A stretch of DNA of 64,000 nucleotides from Pegea sp. RAD2-039 (Eukaryota > Chordata > Thaliacea > Salpida > Salpidae), in NCBI GenBank assembly GCA_034620365.1, contig JAQGEQ010000071.1, positions 5,518,001 to 5,582,000 of the forward strand, read 5' to 3'. Each line of letters starts with the position of its first letter. The stretch's first letter is position 1. The notes under the pieces were generated by a model. The model did not search any database and had not been told where the DNA came from. It was given only the letters and a program-made list of their open reading frames with translations. A program made the position numbers and the translations under genes. Below, in pieces: positions 22,223 through 35,800 of this stretch.

Positions 22223-25200
22223 TCAAAACTTATATTCCAAAACAATTCCAAGCAAAGCTGAAAAAATAAAAGTTGTTAGAAACTACACAAAGTTTGAATT
22301 TTCAAGATTAAATTATAATAAAATATGATGTACAAACCATTTCGAACTCGTGCGCTCCTTCTCGGCTGAATTGGTGCTGTAGGTTCTATAAAAAGAGAAA
22401 AATTAATTAAAGACTTTGTAATTTCAAATAAAGAAGAAAATGATCACTTAGAGAGATTTACAAAGATACAAAACTGAAACTAACGTATCTTCCTCTTCTT
22501 TGCCTTTGAAGTATTCTAAAAAAAAAAAATTTGTAATTAAAGATCTTTTGAATGTCCAAGTAAAGTCAACATATATAACTATTTTGTGAGGCTTCATATT
22601 TCTAAGTATACATATTAATATTAAGGCAAATATACGTCTTTTCTCGCCAGCCTCAAGTAACAAGCATAAGGTTTATCTTGATTTTGCTGACCAAAGAGTT
22701 TTTAATTTCAATTAAGTAGATCAATTATTTAAATTAAGTTTTTATAAACTTTTTGTTTTGTGTTGGAACTAATATAGTTTAGTTAATATAAATGTTTAAT
22801 TTTTTACTGCCTCATAAGATTGAGAAAAATTTCAGATCAAATTAATATAATATAAAATAAAAATGTCATGTACCTTGACTTGCTTCATAGAAGTATCTGT
22901 ACCACTCAAGGAAACATCTTGATTACCGGAAAGATTTACTTCAAGCTTTTTTGCAACAGGCCGCTTAATGCCTACTTTCTTACGACTAGGCCGCTTAATG
23001 CCTACTTTCCTACGAACAGGCTGCTTAATGCCTACTTTGCTACGACCAGGCTGCTTAGTGTCTACTTTCTTAGGACAAGAATGTTCAGTGCCAGTATCCT
23101 TAGGATCAGAACTGTTTGCGGTATGGTTTTCTGTATCAGAACATTTTGTAGCCATTTCAGTATCTACAGACGTCGGAACGACTGTTAATTCTGCAAAATC
23201 TTTTGTATTCTTCACACCAGCTGTTACAGATGTTTCACAAGCAGTTGCTAAAGATTTTTCTAAGGTTGTGTCTTTGGATGTAGAAGGTTTTGTGGTGGCT
23301 GTAAGCGCTTTGCTGTTGGTATTATTATTGAGATCCAAAATAGTTATAGGTTTTTTTTTATGACTCTTTATAAACTTTTCACTATCAACGTTTTTTTCCT
23401 TTGTATCATCTACAGTTACAAATTGTTGGATTTTTTGAAAATTGACTGTTGGAGTCTTTCTTGCAATTAAAGATTGCTTTTCGGTAGATGTTATATTTGA
23501 TGTACTTGTATTTGCACAGGTTGCTTCAACATTGATGATTTGTTTTTTTAAGGATTCATCTACAACTTTATCCTTTAAAAAAATTGGTGAAGATATTAAT
23601 AAAATTGCTTTTAACTTATATCGTAGCGAAATGTAGTTACCTGTACAGCTGGACTAGCAGCTGATTTTCCCGTAGATACCGATTTTACCGGAGAATCAGG
23701 CTCTGATATTTGGAAAAATTAGTGAAGTTACAAAAAAACTTGTCGACATTTAGTCAAATTAGACTCACTGATTTTGTACATTCTGTTACAACGTTCCTGA
23801 AAAAAGGAAGTTTTTGAAAAAAAACAGTTTTGTGATTGATGATAAAATTGCCAAATGATTAAAACTTCAAATTTTTAGTGAATATAGAAACAACCGATTT
23901 ACCACAATCGCTTCGATGGTGTTCTCAAAGCGATCTCGTTCAGTATCTAAATAAAGATGAACAAATAAAGAAAAATCAACAGCTAAAAATACAGAAGTTA
24001 CCCTTTTCTTTTTCTTTTTTCAAGTTATCCGAGCTTAACTAAAAAATAAAGATGAAAAAATATTGATATTAACTCAAAGTTTTTTTTGGATCAACATCAA
24101 ATTAATTTCAAGTGTTCAAATACTACCTTGTTTTTTGAACCAAACCAGTCTTGCATTCTGGTAGCGTTCTCGGTTCTTTCTCGGAGAATTATCTTCTCAG
24201 CTGCAAGCAGTAACCTTTCCATTCTTTCTGCTTCTAGCTTGTACTTGGAAAAGAAATTAGAAATTAGTGAAGGGATATTTGGCTGGTCAGTTCAATACTA
24301 CTGGGTGAAACAAAGTATCGTACCAAAAATTATTATGAATATTTACCTTATACAGTTCAGCACGCTCATCTGACTGATTTATTCTTTCAGCAGCCAGTAC
24401 CCGCTCTGAACACTATAAAAAAGTTTATTGGTTACAAGAATACACGAACAGCACAACTAAATAAATTCATAAATTTCAATAATCAGTAAATATTTCCACC
24501 TTAAGTTGAATGGTGGCTATTTTTTCTTCATTCTGACTTATAGTTCTTAGTGCTCTTTCGTGTTCCTTCTGAAATTTTTATTTTCTAATTTAAATTACTT
24601 CTTAAATAACTTTGAAAATTCTAATATGATAACTAATTACAGCAAGCAAATTGTACAAACATAAACAAGATACAAGTAGAAAAATGAACTACAAAAAGAT
24701 TAAAGATTTTAAGTACAAATATTTAATTGTATAAAATACTGATTGTATCATTAGTGTATGAATGTGTATTAGCGGAAGGCACCTTCCTTCGCATTTTTTG
24801 TAATAAATAAAATAAATGAATACTAAAGCTAAATACAAGAGGAGTTTTATATTGTGCGATATTAAAAAAGTGAATAAACATTGCTACAAACGCTTTGTTA
24901 AATGACAAAAAGATAGAAAAATGTAAAAAGCGAGTTTACAATCTAATAAAGTGAACAGAAGTTGAAATAGAAGTAAACTTTAAGAAATAAATGTTTACAA
25001 TGACAAATAACTTTGAGGTAAAGAAAAACTTATGAAATTATCTATGAAACTACCTGTAGTTTTTCATAGTCTATTTTGATCTCTTCATTTGTCTTGCCAA
25101 TGATTTCTGATTTGAGAGCAACCTAATGATATAAAAAAAGATAAGGTTGTTTGAAAATTATACAAGTTATTATAGAAGTATTTTCAAGGTAATATAGATA

Positions 25201-26145
25201 GCGCTGTAGTACATGGCATCTTCAATCACTAAGAATGTTTATACGATTATAAGTGGCCTACAGGTGAATCTACTTTTTCGAACTATTTTAATTTATATAA
25301 ATTACTAGGAATATCAAATGCATCAACATTTTAAGACAGCAATTTAATGTTACAACAAACCTGCATTTCTAAATCATCAATTTTTTTAAGCAAATCACTT
25401 ATTTTTTTTAAAGTATCTTCTTTTTCCATGGCAAGGTAAAGGAAGCTCTGAAAATATAACATAATTTTAATGAAATAGTTTTATTTGACAACATTTATTA
25501 GTTTTTTAGAGGTATTAATCATCATCTAAGTAGTAAGACAGTTGGTAAAGTTATTTTGATTACGAAATATCAAGTTAAAGTCTTATAATAGAATCCAAGA
25601 AAAAGAATTTTAAACAAATTGAAGCTATAACATCGCCACTAAATCATTATAAACAGATAGAAAGTAACTATTAAAATAATTTCAGAGCAAAACAAAATAT
25701 TTTATATGATAAATTATTTCTGTTTGTAGAAAATAATCTTTTAGATATGTAACTGACAACAAAATAGATGTAAAATAAAGTTATAAAAAAGAAGTTATAA
25801 GTTTATTACTTCTTCATAAGTTTGAATTCGTGAATGAAGTTTACAAATTGCATCAAAACACTCATCTATGAAATTCTCTTTTTTAGTAACTGTTTTATTT
25901 CCCAAACTGTAAGATTCAATTACGCTTCTGATTTTCCGTTTACCTAGAAATAAGATTAAACTAAATACACATCAGAGCTAGTTTTAGAATACTAAAAATA
26001 AACGAAATTATCAAATTGAGTTATCTTGAAATATTTTTAACTTATATTGTCAAATACTAAAAACTTTATAATTACGTAAATCACTCGATATTCTTGAATT
26101 TCTAAGAGTTTCTAACTCTTCAAACAAATTATTCTGTGACATCAT
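22223..26145 (-). CDS. CCB gene C: coiled-coil protein with basic repeats
   Basis: Single-block version of the CCB gene, with the same 15-exon layout as gene D. The start is the double ATG at 26140-26145 (MMSQNNLFEE). The large exon is 22874-23572, one codon shorter than in gene D (STSKDTTLEKS). The end is PRRSARVRN then ALLGIVLEYKF and stop at 22223-22225; a poly(A) signal on the minus strand is at 22160-22165. About 531 residues are predicted. The alternative upstream first exon (26477-26521) is intact for this copy. Product differences from B and D are single substitutions, for example RERTENATRM for RERAENATRM. No frameshift or stop is seen in the exons I checked. Confidence 0.75.
22964..23083 (-). 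repeat. 30-nt coding minisatellite in CCB gene C
   Basis: Four 30-nt units encoding the basic KVGIK(R/Q)P repeat; the second and third units carry SKVGIKQP and RKVGIKRP variants, different from gene B. Confidence 0.85.
24759..24818 (+). mobile_element. Minimal LINE 3' tail, unit 2 copy
   Basis: Same fragment and position as 11781-11838, in the intron between exons 4 and 5 of CCB gene C. Confidence 0.7.
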
Positions 26146-26476
26146 GGATTAGCGTTTATACCAAATCAACACTAGTTGTAGTTTTTCTTCAATTTGAAAC
26201 AAGTACAAAACTGATATGCTAGGATTACAAGTATAAAAATAATGATAAAAAAAACAAATCAATTCGTAATACACCAATTTGTAATCACAAATAAAACTTT
26301 CAATAAAACTTTCATATTTATAATAAGGTACAATAAATATGTAAAAGCATATAGATATATAGTACTACTACTAAATTTATAATCAAGTATAACAAAGATC
26401 TATGGTAAACTTATTTTCAAAATTATATCAAGCATACTTTTCCTTATTTATTACTTTTAAGTTTAGTTCTACTTAC

Positions 26477-26521
26477 GTCTAGTACTTGTAATGCATTCAA
26501 TATGCCTTCTTCACATAGCAT
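26477..26521 (-). CDS. Alternative first exon of CCB gene C
   Basis: This is the same 15-codon candidate exon as at 1043-1087, with ATG and GTAAGT donor intact. In this unit the matching acceptor before AATAAT is a CAG (gtcacag), better than the AAG of the other units. It would join in phase 0 to gene C exon 1. Confidence 0.45.
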
Positions 26522-27809
26522 CCAGTTTTTAAAAAAAGACCGTTTTTGTTAAGCGACGTTTTATATACTCTCCTTGATTACTTTACCGGCGAGATGAAAA
26601 AATAATAATTATTTTCTCGAGTTAGCTACCGATAAATATTTAAACCTTTCAATAAATTTAAGCTCTAACCCAACTTCATCTGACTTCTACTCAACCTATA
26701 ACATTTCCTAATGTTCTGTTGTCAAAAATTCGGGTATTTTCAAGCCATGTCACCTAATTGCTCAGAATTAGTTCTATCACTACATACGGATTTGTCAAAA
26801 ATTTTAAGTTCATAAATATTTGGACACTGTTAAAACTTTTTGTTACCACATTCGTTATTTCTAAATGAGAGGTTAACTTTTTTGTAGAAACTTCTCACCT
26901 TAAAAAATATCTTTAGAGATTTAAATCTATTTCAAGGTCATGTATTTTAACTCGGAAAGATTTTTTTAAATCTTTTATACTTTTATTTTCTTATATAAAA
27001 ACCATTTATCAAAGTTTAATATATACATTATATATATCCTGACAATAATGACGTATTGTCTACGGTATTATATTATTTCTTGAAATTATATATGATTTCT
27101 CTAATCATAACTATTAAACAATTTATTTAGAGATTGTAGTCTTTCAAGTGTTTTCAGAGGTTTGCCGCTTAAAGTTAATCCAAAAAATAACTTTCACAAT
27201 ACCCAATGGGCTAATTGCTTTATTAATATAAATTTCGACGGTTTAATAATTAGCTTAAAGTCGAGACAAATATCGACATGCTCAAGGTTAACTGATAATA
27301 TGTAAGCGAATTGTTACTAGTAAATATGATCAAAATGTAGCTCAGACAGGTATCTTTACCTAAAGACTCTTAACATAACAAAAATAGGTCTTAACAATAG
27401 TCTTCAGAACTTATCAAACACTTCTTTTGATGGTTGAACTGCAGTTATTTTATTTGAAACCATCTACAGTACTTAATTTGTCATTTACAAACATATTTTG
27501 GTCATGAACTTGGGTTACAATTGCTTTTACTTTTATTCACAGATATATTCTAAAGTGAAATATAAAAGAACTAAACAAATTTTGAGTTTATTCATTTTCT
27601 TTGATGTTGGCTGTTCTTCTCTACCCTTTTTTTTATTTACACCTCTTGAACACAATCAACTTAGTCGTTTTCGGTCGAAGCAGGCCATCAATTTTATAAT
27701 ATTTTTTTTACCGTGACTCTTTTTGTGAAAAATCAAAACAAAAAACATATGCTTGGATAAATTTTGTTTATATATTTATAGTTTTATCTCAAAATAAAAG
27801 AATTTATAA

Positions 27810-29812
27810 ATGTCGTTTTTAAATAAACTTCCTGGCTCTGGCATTGATGTAAGAAGGCTGATAAGATCAGGAGAATTAAAAGGAAGAACAACAAAATTTT
27901 TTTGTCCAGGTTTTTTTGATATTTATTTTTATAAAAATAAGTTTAACTTATAAAACTAGTTACTGATGAAAATTACAAGATTAAGTTTAAGGTTTTTTAT
28001 CATAATATTTCTGATAAACTTTTAGAAGCTAAACTACTTTATTATATTATGATTTTTGTATTTTAGAATTTCATCAAAATGTACTTTATTTGAAAGTATT
28101 TTTCTTAATTAGTAATAAATTCAATACAAACTGATAAATTATTATTATAATAATTATATAATTTATATTATAACTAAATTTTTGTTTTAATTTTTTTCAA
28201 TAAGAAAGTTTATCTTTATATTATATAATAAGTACATATTACAGTTGTTAAAATAAAAATTTTATATAGCTTGTATCTATAATGATAAGTTGATATTTCA
28301 AAATAATAATCATAATAAATATAAACTTTAATTGGTGTCTTTATGAAAGTTTTAAGTTTTATAAGCTCTTAGAAGATTTAACTAAGGCCTTATCATTGAT
28401 TTTGAAAATAGATATTTATGTCAGTTATTATGCAAAATAGTAAAAATAATAGTTGCAATTAGTTGATACAAAAGCAAAATACATAAATTGAAAATATTTA
28501 AAAGAATTAAGTGATTCATTTATAAGAAATTTATTGCACTTATATAAAATATTTATAAAAGTTTGTCAAATATATTTTCATTTTATATTTAATATTTCAG
28601 GATATAAACAAGCAAATCTTACAGTTATAGCAAACAAATATGCAAATGACTTTCTCAAGTTTGTACATGCAAACTCTGGGGCTTTACCTTTATTATATAG
28701 TAGTGGGGTTGGTGAATATCATGCCCCTTCCTTAAGTAAAGACTCTGATTATAGGACAGACCTTCCATCTTACTTGATGATCTGTAAAGGAACTGTTTGT
28801 TCTGAGTTATCTGATCTTACAGGTTGTTTTTAATGAAGATGACCAGAAAATAGATATTAGTTTGTTATAGGTCAACAATTAGATGATTTTGTTTGTTTTT
28901 ATATTGGATGTAGTTTTTCTTTTAATAAAATACTTATTGATCATGGATTATTACCTAAAGTTGAAGAACACTTGGATGAAAATGTTGCTATGTTTCGAAC
29001 TAACATTAAAAATTATCAGAGTGAATACTTTGGTGGTGAAATGGTTGTTAGCATGAGGGCTATAAAAAAACAAAATCTATCTCTTGTCACCCAATTAACT
29101 TTCTCACTTGGTGATGTACATGGTGCCCCTATACATTATGGAAATCCAAGTAATATTAGCAACTAATTAATTGTTTTATGATTAGGTGTTTGTTTCTCAA
29201 AGTATTATAAAAATCTCCTTTTTGATCTAGAAATATATAGAGATGTATAAATATATTCAAATATTTTTTATATATGTTCTTAAATTATTTATCAAATTTA
29301 TTTATTTTACACATGGCTTTAGATAATAAGTAAATTTAACTTTTTATTTTTAGACTTTACTACAAATACTTATTTTTTAGTGAACCAAAATCAAATGAAC
29401 TAAATCAAATTAAATTCTTTTTTTATAGAACTAATTGGTATAAGCGATTTAACAGACCCAAGTTTTGGGGTTTTAACTAAAGTCCATGAAGATGAAGTCC
29501 CAGTATTTTGATGTTGTGGAGTTACTGCTGTAGAAGCAATCAAGGCAGCAAAACTTCCTTTGTGTTTCACTCATTCACCAGGATGTATGTTCATCACTGA
29601 TATAAAGCAATCTGATGTAGTTCTATCTGGTAACCCATGTACTGTTATTGAATATAAACACGATTTCTATGGAGTTAACTAGCAAGCTAGCTGTCCTTGA
29701 AAAACTCTCTGATAATGCTGGAGAAGATTTAGGAAACCGTGGAATAAGTGAATTAAGAGTAGCTGGTGATTTCGAAAAAGCAAGTATTGCTTTATCATAT
29801 TCTTCATCAGTT
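27810..29812 (+). pseudogene. DGLUCY: DGLUCY copy 3, exons 1-4 (partial), stop and frameshift
   Basis: Exons 1-3 (first at 27810, second from about 28601, third from about 28871) have intact splice sites. Exon 4 starts at 29429 and carries two lesions: the tryptophan codon of VPVFW is TGA (29509-29511), and a 5-nt deletion near 29675 (ggagttaactagc against ggagtactttcaactagc) shifts the frame. DGLUCY homology ends at 29812, followed by the same 16-nt filler and kinase junction as in unit 2. The stop and deletion are unique to this copy, so they arose after the fusion was duplicated. Confidence 0.88.
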
Positions 29813-29828
29813 CTTCATCTTCATCCTA
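29813..29828 (+). other. Filler DNA at the DGLUCY/kinase junction, unit 3
   Basis: Identical to the 16-nt filler at 16825-16840, which shows that units 2 and 3 descend from one junction event. Confidence 0.8.
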
Positions 29829-30683
29829 CAAATATTTCGAGGTGTATCTCATATTCATGAAAATCAAATTCTCCACCGAGATTTGAAACCATCAAATATT
29901 TTAATCACCACAGATGGTGTTGTGAAGATTACTGACTTTGGTTTGGCAAGGTATGTCCTAACATCTGCTCTAGATTACATTCACTTTAGTAAATTATATT
30001 CATTATAAAAATCTCATTTACTTTTTTGATTTTGCTGTAAATTTAGAGGAATACAAGAGAGAGGTCCTGATGAAGAAGATGGTTCTTTAACCTTACCCGT
30101 CGTAGCCCGATGGTACCGAGCTCCGGAACTACTGCTAAATGATGTAAACTACAGCTACCCTATCGATATCTGGTCGGTTGGATGTATAATGGCTGAACTG
30201 TGGTCTAAAAAACCAATATTTAAGGTAAAGACTTAAGACTGTTGACATTTTCATGAAAAATAATATTTGAAGGGAACAAACGAGATTAATCAGTTAAAAT
30301 TGATAACTGAAACTTGTGGATCTATAACTCCTGAAACTTGGCCTGGTGTAGAAAACATCCCTAATTACCAAAGTATCAATCTTCCTGGAGACATTAAACG
30401 GAAATTAGTGAAAACTATTGAATGTTTTGTTCATGATCAAGTAGCTCTCTCACTGATTGAAAATCTTCTAAAAGTGGATCCGAGTAAACGGATCACTATG
30501 GAAGATTGTGTAGATCATGATTGGTTTCAAAAAGAGTCTTTTCGAGATACTTTGAAAGAAACTCTTTCTAAAGTAAAAAATTCGATGCTGGAGTACTTTG
30601 TCTCAAAAACTCCTTCTAGAAAGAGAAAGATTGAAAATAATAAAAGAGTTTTTGAAAACCATTTTCAAGATAGAATTTACTAA
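29829..30683 (+). pseudogene. CDK9-like kinase copy 3, C-lobe only
   Basis: Same truncated structure as copy 2: mid-exon start, [39 protein letters not shown], stop at 30681-30683. Differences are few (LIENLLKVD for LIDNLLKVD, QKESFRD for QKEPFRD). The frame is open to the end but has no N-lobe and no in-frame link to the DGLUCY exons. Confidence 0.8.
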
Positions 30684-30955
30684 CTTGAAAACTTCTCCAA
30701 TCTACATTTAGAGATGTAGTAACACTTGATCGATCCCAAAACCCTTTCTAATTTGTTGCTTTTACGTTTTCTAAATTGTGAATCATTGTTTTTACACCAA
30801 AAGCACAAAATACCAACTTGATTCATTTCTTCAATTGTTATTACCTTGCCACCGCTTTTGTTGATCAACTTTATTTTAGCTCCTCGCTTAGAAAGAATCT
30901 CAATTATTTTTATAAAATTTGCCCAAATTGAAATGAAGTCTTGGAAAATTTACAA
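30680..30955 (-). pseudogene. Coding-like minus-strand frame of unknown family
   Basis: On the minus strand a frame of about 90 codons stays open: FISIWANFIKIIEILSKRGA, LINKSGGKVITIEEMNQVG, ILCFWCKNNDSQFRKRKSN, ending just inside the antisense of the kinase 3' end. Units 1 and 2 lack one base in the SGGK codons (ggcagg against ggcaagg), giving an immediate TAA, and unit 1 has an extra base upstream. The composition looks like protein, with a CxxC and a basic stretch, but I do not recognise it. It may be an exon of a decayed gene caught in the array. Confidence 0.35.
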
Positions 30956-32304
30956 ATCTTTCACGTTCTGATATTTCTCTCCCATTTATTTTAAGGTTTA
31001 AATGTATGAAATATCATAACCTTGTTGTCTCATCAATTAATTCAATAAGCGACCAATTAGAAACCCGAATTTTTTATGTAAATTTGTGTAAGTCGTATAT
31101 GATGTTTTGTTACAAGGTCTAGCATCAACTGTTTAGTTTAACACTTTTATACTTTTGTTGATGCTCATGTATACGTTTTAGTTTGAGTTCTTCTTTATCT
31201 ATTTGTATTCTAGCCGATTTATTTACTTCGGTGTTTAATCCTATCTTCATATTATAGTTTTATTGTATTTACACTTGTGTGGTTTTGTTGGTCAACGACT
31301 GTAACAGTAAAGCAAAAAGTTACAACCTTAAAAGTAGCTGTTATGAGAGGCAACTAGATATAAGAAGAACAAAATTACAAATCTAGCAAGCTATAAACTT
31401 TACAGTTAGAATGGATAGAAAGATCTAATCTAGAATCTTGTTTCTTCAAAGAACTGAATGAAATAGAAATGATGTAGAAAATGGGATGAAGATGCGATCC
31501 AGTTATTTGTAAGTTTCAGTTTCAGGACACTTCAGAAATCGAAGTAATGTCATCCAAGTTTTGTAAACTTTTCTTCATTTATTTAGAGTTTTTAGTCATT
31601 ATCGAATCTTCAAATTTTTTTAATCTCATGTCTGTTATAGAATCATGAAAGTTAGATTGTGACGCTCATATAAGTCGTCAGATAAGAGACATATTTGTTT
31701 TAGTGTTAAATATTTAATAAAAAGATTGTTTCAAATATTTTAATCTGATATTTTCTTGCTACTTTTGTAATAATTGTTTTAACAAACACTGTAGTTAGTC
31801 AAATAGCCAATAATGTAACAGGCACCATGTGATCAAATGTATTTCTCTTTTCCTGTTTCTAACCTTTCACCTCGACAACCTCATTAAGCTGAGTGAAAGA
31901 AGAAAAATATTTTCACTTTTAAGTATGTTTAAAACTGATCAATCAAAGCATCTTTATACAATAAATTGTAGGTAGCATTTTTATTGCAACTTTTAGTAAA
32001 TTTTAAAAATGTAATTTTGGTGACATCTAAATACAACCAACTGTAGTAATTTGATTCAGCTTTTATCAGATGCGACAAAGAAAAGTAAAGATGGATTTTC
32101 CAGTTATGTATCTATTTTGTAACACTAATATCTGATAAGGTTTGAGAAATATCAAAAACTTACGATCGACTTAGTTGGCGAATTCAAACGCCGTATGAGA
32201 ATTTGTAAATTATCTATAAGACTTAAGAGAGTAAATGTTTTTTTGTCATTCGATTTTAATTGCAACCAAGTTTGAAAATTGCTGAGAAATATATAGAAAT
32301 TGTT

Positions 32305-32389
32305 ATAAGTAATCAATAGTTTAATACAATTTATGATGATATTATAACTATTGATTACTTATAATCATCATAAATTGTATTAAACTATT
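32305..32389. repeat. Interlocked inverted repeats, unit 3 copy
   Basis: Same structure and sequence as at 7106-7190, with both arm pairs perfect. Confidence 0.85.
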
Positions 32390-32869
32390 ACTAATATGCA
32401 AGTAGTATATAATAATAATAGTTATAAAAAATATCTTGAAGTCAGCTGAGAGTAATTCCCTCTTTTACAAGATTTCTGCATTTGAATTAATTTTTGATGA
32501 AATTTATTAGATTTAACGGTTTAGTAGAATGAAGAGTTTTCAGGGTTGTAACTAGAAGTCCTTTTTTCTATCTTTAATAATCTTTCAAATTTAGGACAGT
32601 TTTAAATTTAGGGTAGAGTAAAACTTACGAGTTTTAACTAAAACGATTCTTCAAAGTTTTTCCAGGCTAAAAATACTGTTCAAGATTTTTCAGTGGAAGT
32701 TTAAGCATTTTTACAGAGATATAAATCTAAATTATTTTAGTTTAAATATATTTTTTTAATTTTAAGAGGGACTAAAATACAATCAGATAAAATAAAAAAA
32801 GAACATTTATTCGAAAACGAATTGCTCAACAGAAAGAGCGGATAAATATTTACGATTTACTTGTTCATT

Positions 32870-35800
32870 TCAAAACTTATATTCCAAAACAATTCCAAGC
32901 AAAGCTGAAAAAATAAAAGTTGTTAGAAACTGCACAAAGTTTGAATTTTCAAGATTAAATTATAATAAAATATGATGTACAAACCATTTCGAACTCGTTC
33001 GCTCCTTCTCGGCTGAATTGGTGCTGTAGGTTCTATAACAAGAGAAAAATTGATTAAAGACTTTGTAATTTCAAATAAAGAAGAAAATGATCACTTAGAG
33101 AGATTTACAAAGATAAAAACTGAAACTAACGTATCTTCCTCTTCTTTGCCTTTGAAGTATTCTAAAAAGAAAAAAATTTGTAATTAAACATCTTTTGAAT
33201 GTCCAAGTAAAGTCAACATATATAACTATTTTGTGAGGCTTCATATTTCTAAGTATACATATTAATATTAAGGCAAATATACGTCTTTTCTCGCCAGCCT
33301 CAAGTAACAAGCAAAAGGTTTATCTTGATTTTGCTGACCAAAGAGTTTTTAATTTCAATTAAGTCGATCAATTATTTAAATTAAGTTTTTATAAACTTTT
33401 TGTTTTGTGTTGGAACTAATATAGTTTAGTTAATATAAATGTTTAACTTTTTATTGCGTCACAAGATTGAGAAAGATTTCAGATCAAATTAATATAATAT
33501 ATAATAAAAATGTCATGTACCTTGACTTGCTTCATAGAAGTATCTGTACCACTCAAGGAAACATCTTGATTACCGGAAAGATTTACTTCAAGCTTTTTTG
33601 CAACAGGCCGCTTAATGCCTACTTTCTTACGACTTGGCCGCTTAATGCCTACTTTCCTACGAACAGGCTGCTTAATGCCTACTTTGCTACGACCAGGCTG
33701 CTTAGTGTCTACTTTCTTAGGACAAGAACGTTCAGTGCCAGTATCCTTAGGATCAGAACTGTTTTCGGTATGGTTTTCTGTATCAGAACATTTTGTAGCC
33801 ATTTCAGTATCTACAGACGTCGGAACGACTGTTAATTCTGCAAAATCTTTTGTAATCTTCACACCAGCTGTTACAGATGTTTCACAAGCAGTTGCTAAAG
33901 ATTTTTCCAAGTCTGTGTCTTTTGAGGTCGTAGAGGTTTTTGTGGTGGTTATAAGCGCTTTGCTGTTGGTATTATTATTGAGATCCAAAATAGTTATAGG
34001 TTTTATTTTATGACTCTTTATAAACTTTTCACTATCAACGTTTTCTTCCTCTGTATGATCTACAGTGACAAATTGTTGGATTTTTTTAATATTAACTGTT
34101 GGAGTCTTTCTTGCAACTAAAGATTGATTTTCGGTAGATGTTATATTTGATGTACTTGTATTTGCACAGGTTGCTTCAACATTGATGATTTGTTTTTTTA
34201 AGGATTCATCTACAACTTTATCCTTTAAAAAAATTGGTGAAGATATTAATAAAATTGCTTTTAACTTATATCGTAGCGAAATGTAGTTACCTGTACAGCT
34301 GGACTAGCAGCTGATTTTCCCGTAGATACCGATTTTACCGGAGAATCATGCTCTGATATTTGGAAAAATTAGTGAAGTTACAAAAAAACTTGTCGAAATT
34401 TAGTCAAATTAGACTCACTGATTTTGTACATTCTGTTACAACGTTCCTGAAAAAGGAAGTTTTTGAAAAAAACAGTTTTGTGATTGATGATAAAATTGCC
34501 AAATGATTAAAACTTCAAATTTTTAGTGAATATAGAAACAACCGATTTACCACAATCGCTTCGATGGTGTTCTCAAAGCGATCTCGTTCAGTATCTAAAT
34601 AAAGATGAACAAATAAAGAAAAATCAACAGCTAAAAATACAGAAGTTACCCTTTTCTTTTTCTTTTTTCAAGTTATCCGAGCTTAACTAAAAAATAAAGA
34701 TGAAAAAATATTGATATTAACTCAAAGTTTTTTTTGGATCAACATCAAATTAATTTCAAGTGTTCAAATACTACCTTGTTTTTTGAACCAAACCAGTCTT
34801 GCATTCTGGTAGCGTTCTCTGCTCTTTCTCGGAGAATTATCTTCTCAGCTGCAAGCAGTAACCTTTCCATTTTTTCTGCTTCTAGCTTGTACTTGGAAAA
34901 GAAATTAGAAATTAGTGAAGGGATATTTGGCTGGTCAGTTCAATACTACTGGGTGAAACAAAGTATCGTACCAAAAATTATTATGAATATTTACCTTATA
35001 CAGTTCAGCACGCTCATCTGACTGATTTATTCTTTCAGCAGCCAGTACCCGCTCTGAACACTATAAAAAAGTTTATTAGTTACAAGAATACACGAACAGC
35101 ACAACTAAATAAATTCATAAATTTCAATAATCAGTAAATATTTCCACCTTAAGTTGAATGGTGGCTATTTTTTCTTCATTCTGACTTATAGTTCTTAGTG
35201 CTCTTTCGTGTTCCTTCTGAAATTTTTATTTTCTAATTTAAATTACTTCTTAAATAACTTTGAAAATTCTAATATGATAACTAATTACAGCAAGCAAATT
35301 GTACAAACATAAACAAGATACAAGTAGAAAAATGAACTACAAAAAGATTAAAGATTTTAAGTACAAATATTTAATTGTATAAAATACTGATTGTATCATT
35401 AGTGTATGAATGTGTATTAGCGGAAGGCACCTTCCTTCGCATTTATTGTAATAAATAAAATAAATGAATACTAAAGCTAAATACAAGAGGAGTTTTATAT
35501 TGTGCGATATTAAAAAAGTGAATAAACATTGCTACAAACGCTTTGTTAAATGACAAAAAATGTAAAAAGCGAGTTTACAATCTAATAAAGTGAACAGAAG
35601 TTGAAATAGAAGTAAACTTTAAGAAATAAATGTCTACAATGACAAATAACTTTGAGGTAGAGAAAAACTTATGAAATTATCTATGAAACTACCTGTAGTT
35701 TTTCATAGTCTATTTTGATCTCTTCATTTGTCTTGCCAATGATTTCTGATTTGAGAGCAACCTAATAATATAAAAAAAGATAAGGTTGTTTGAAAATTAT

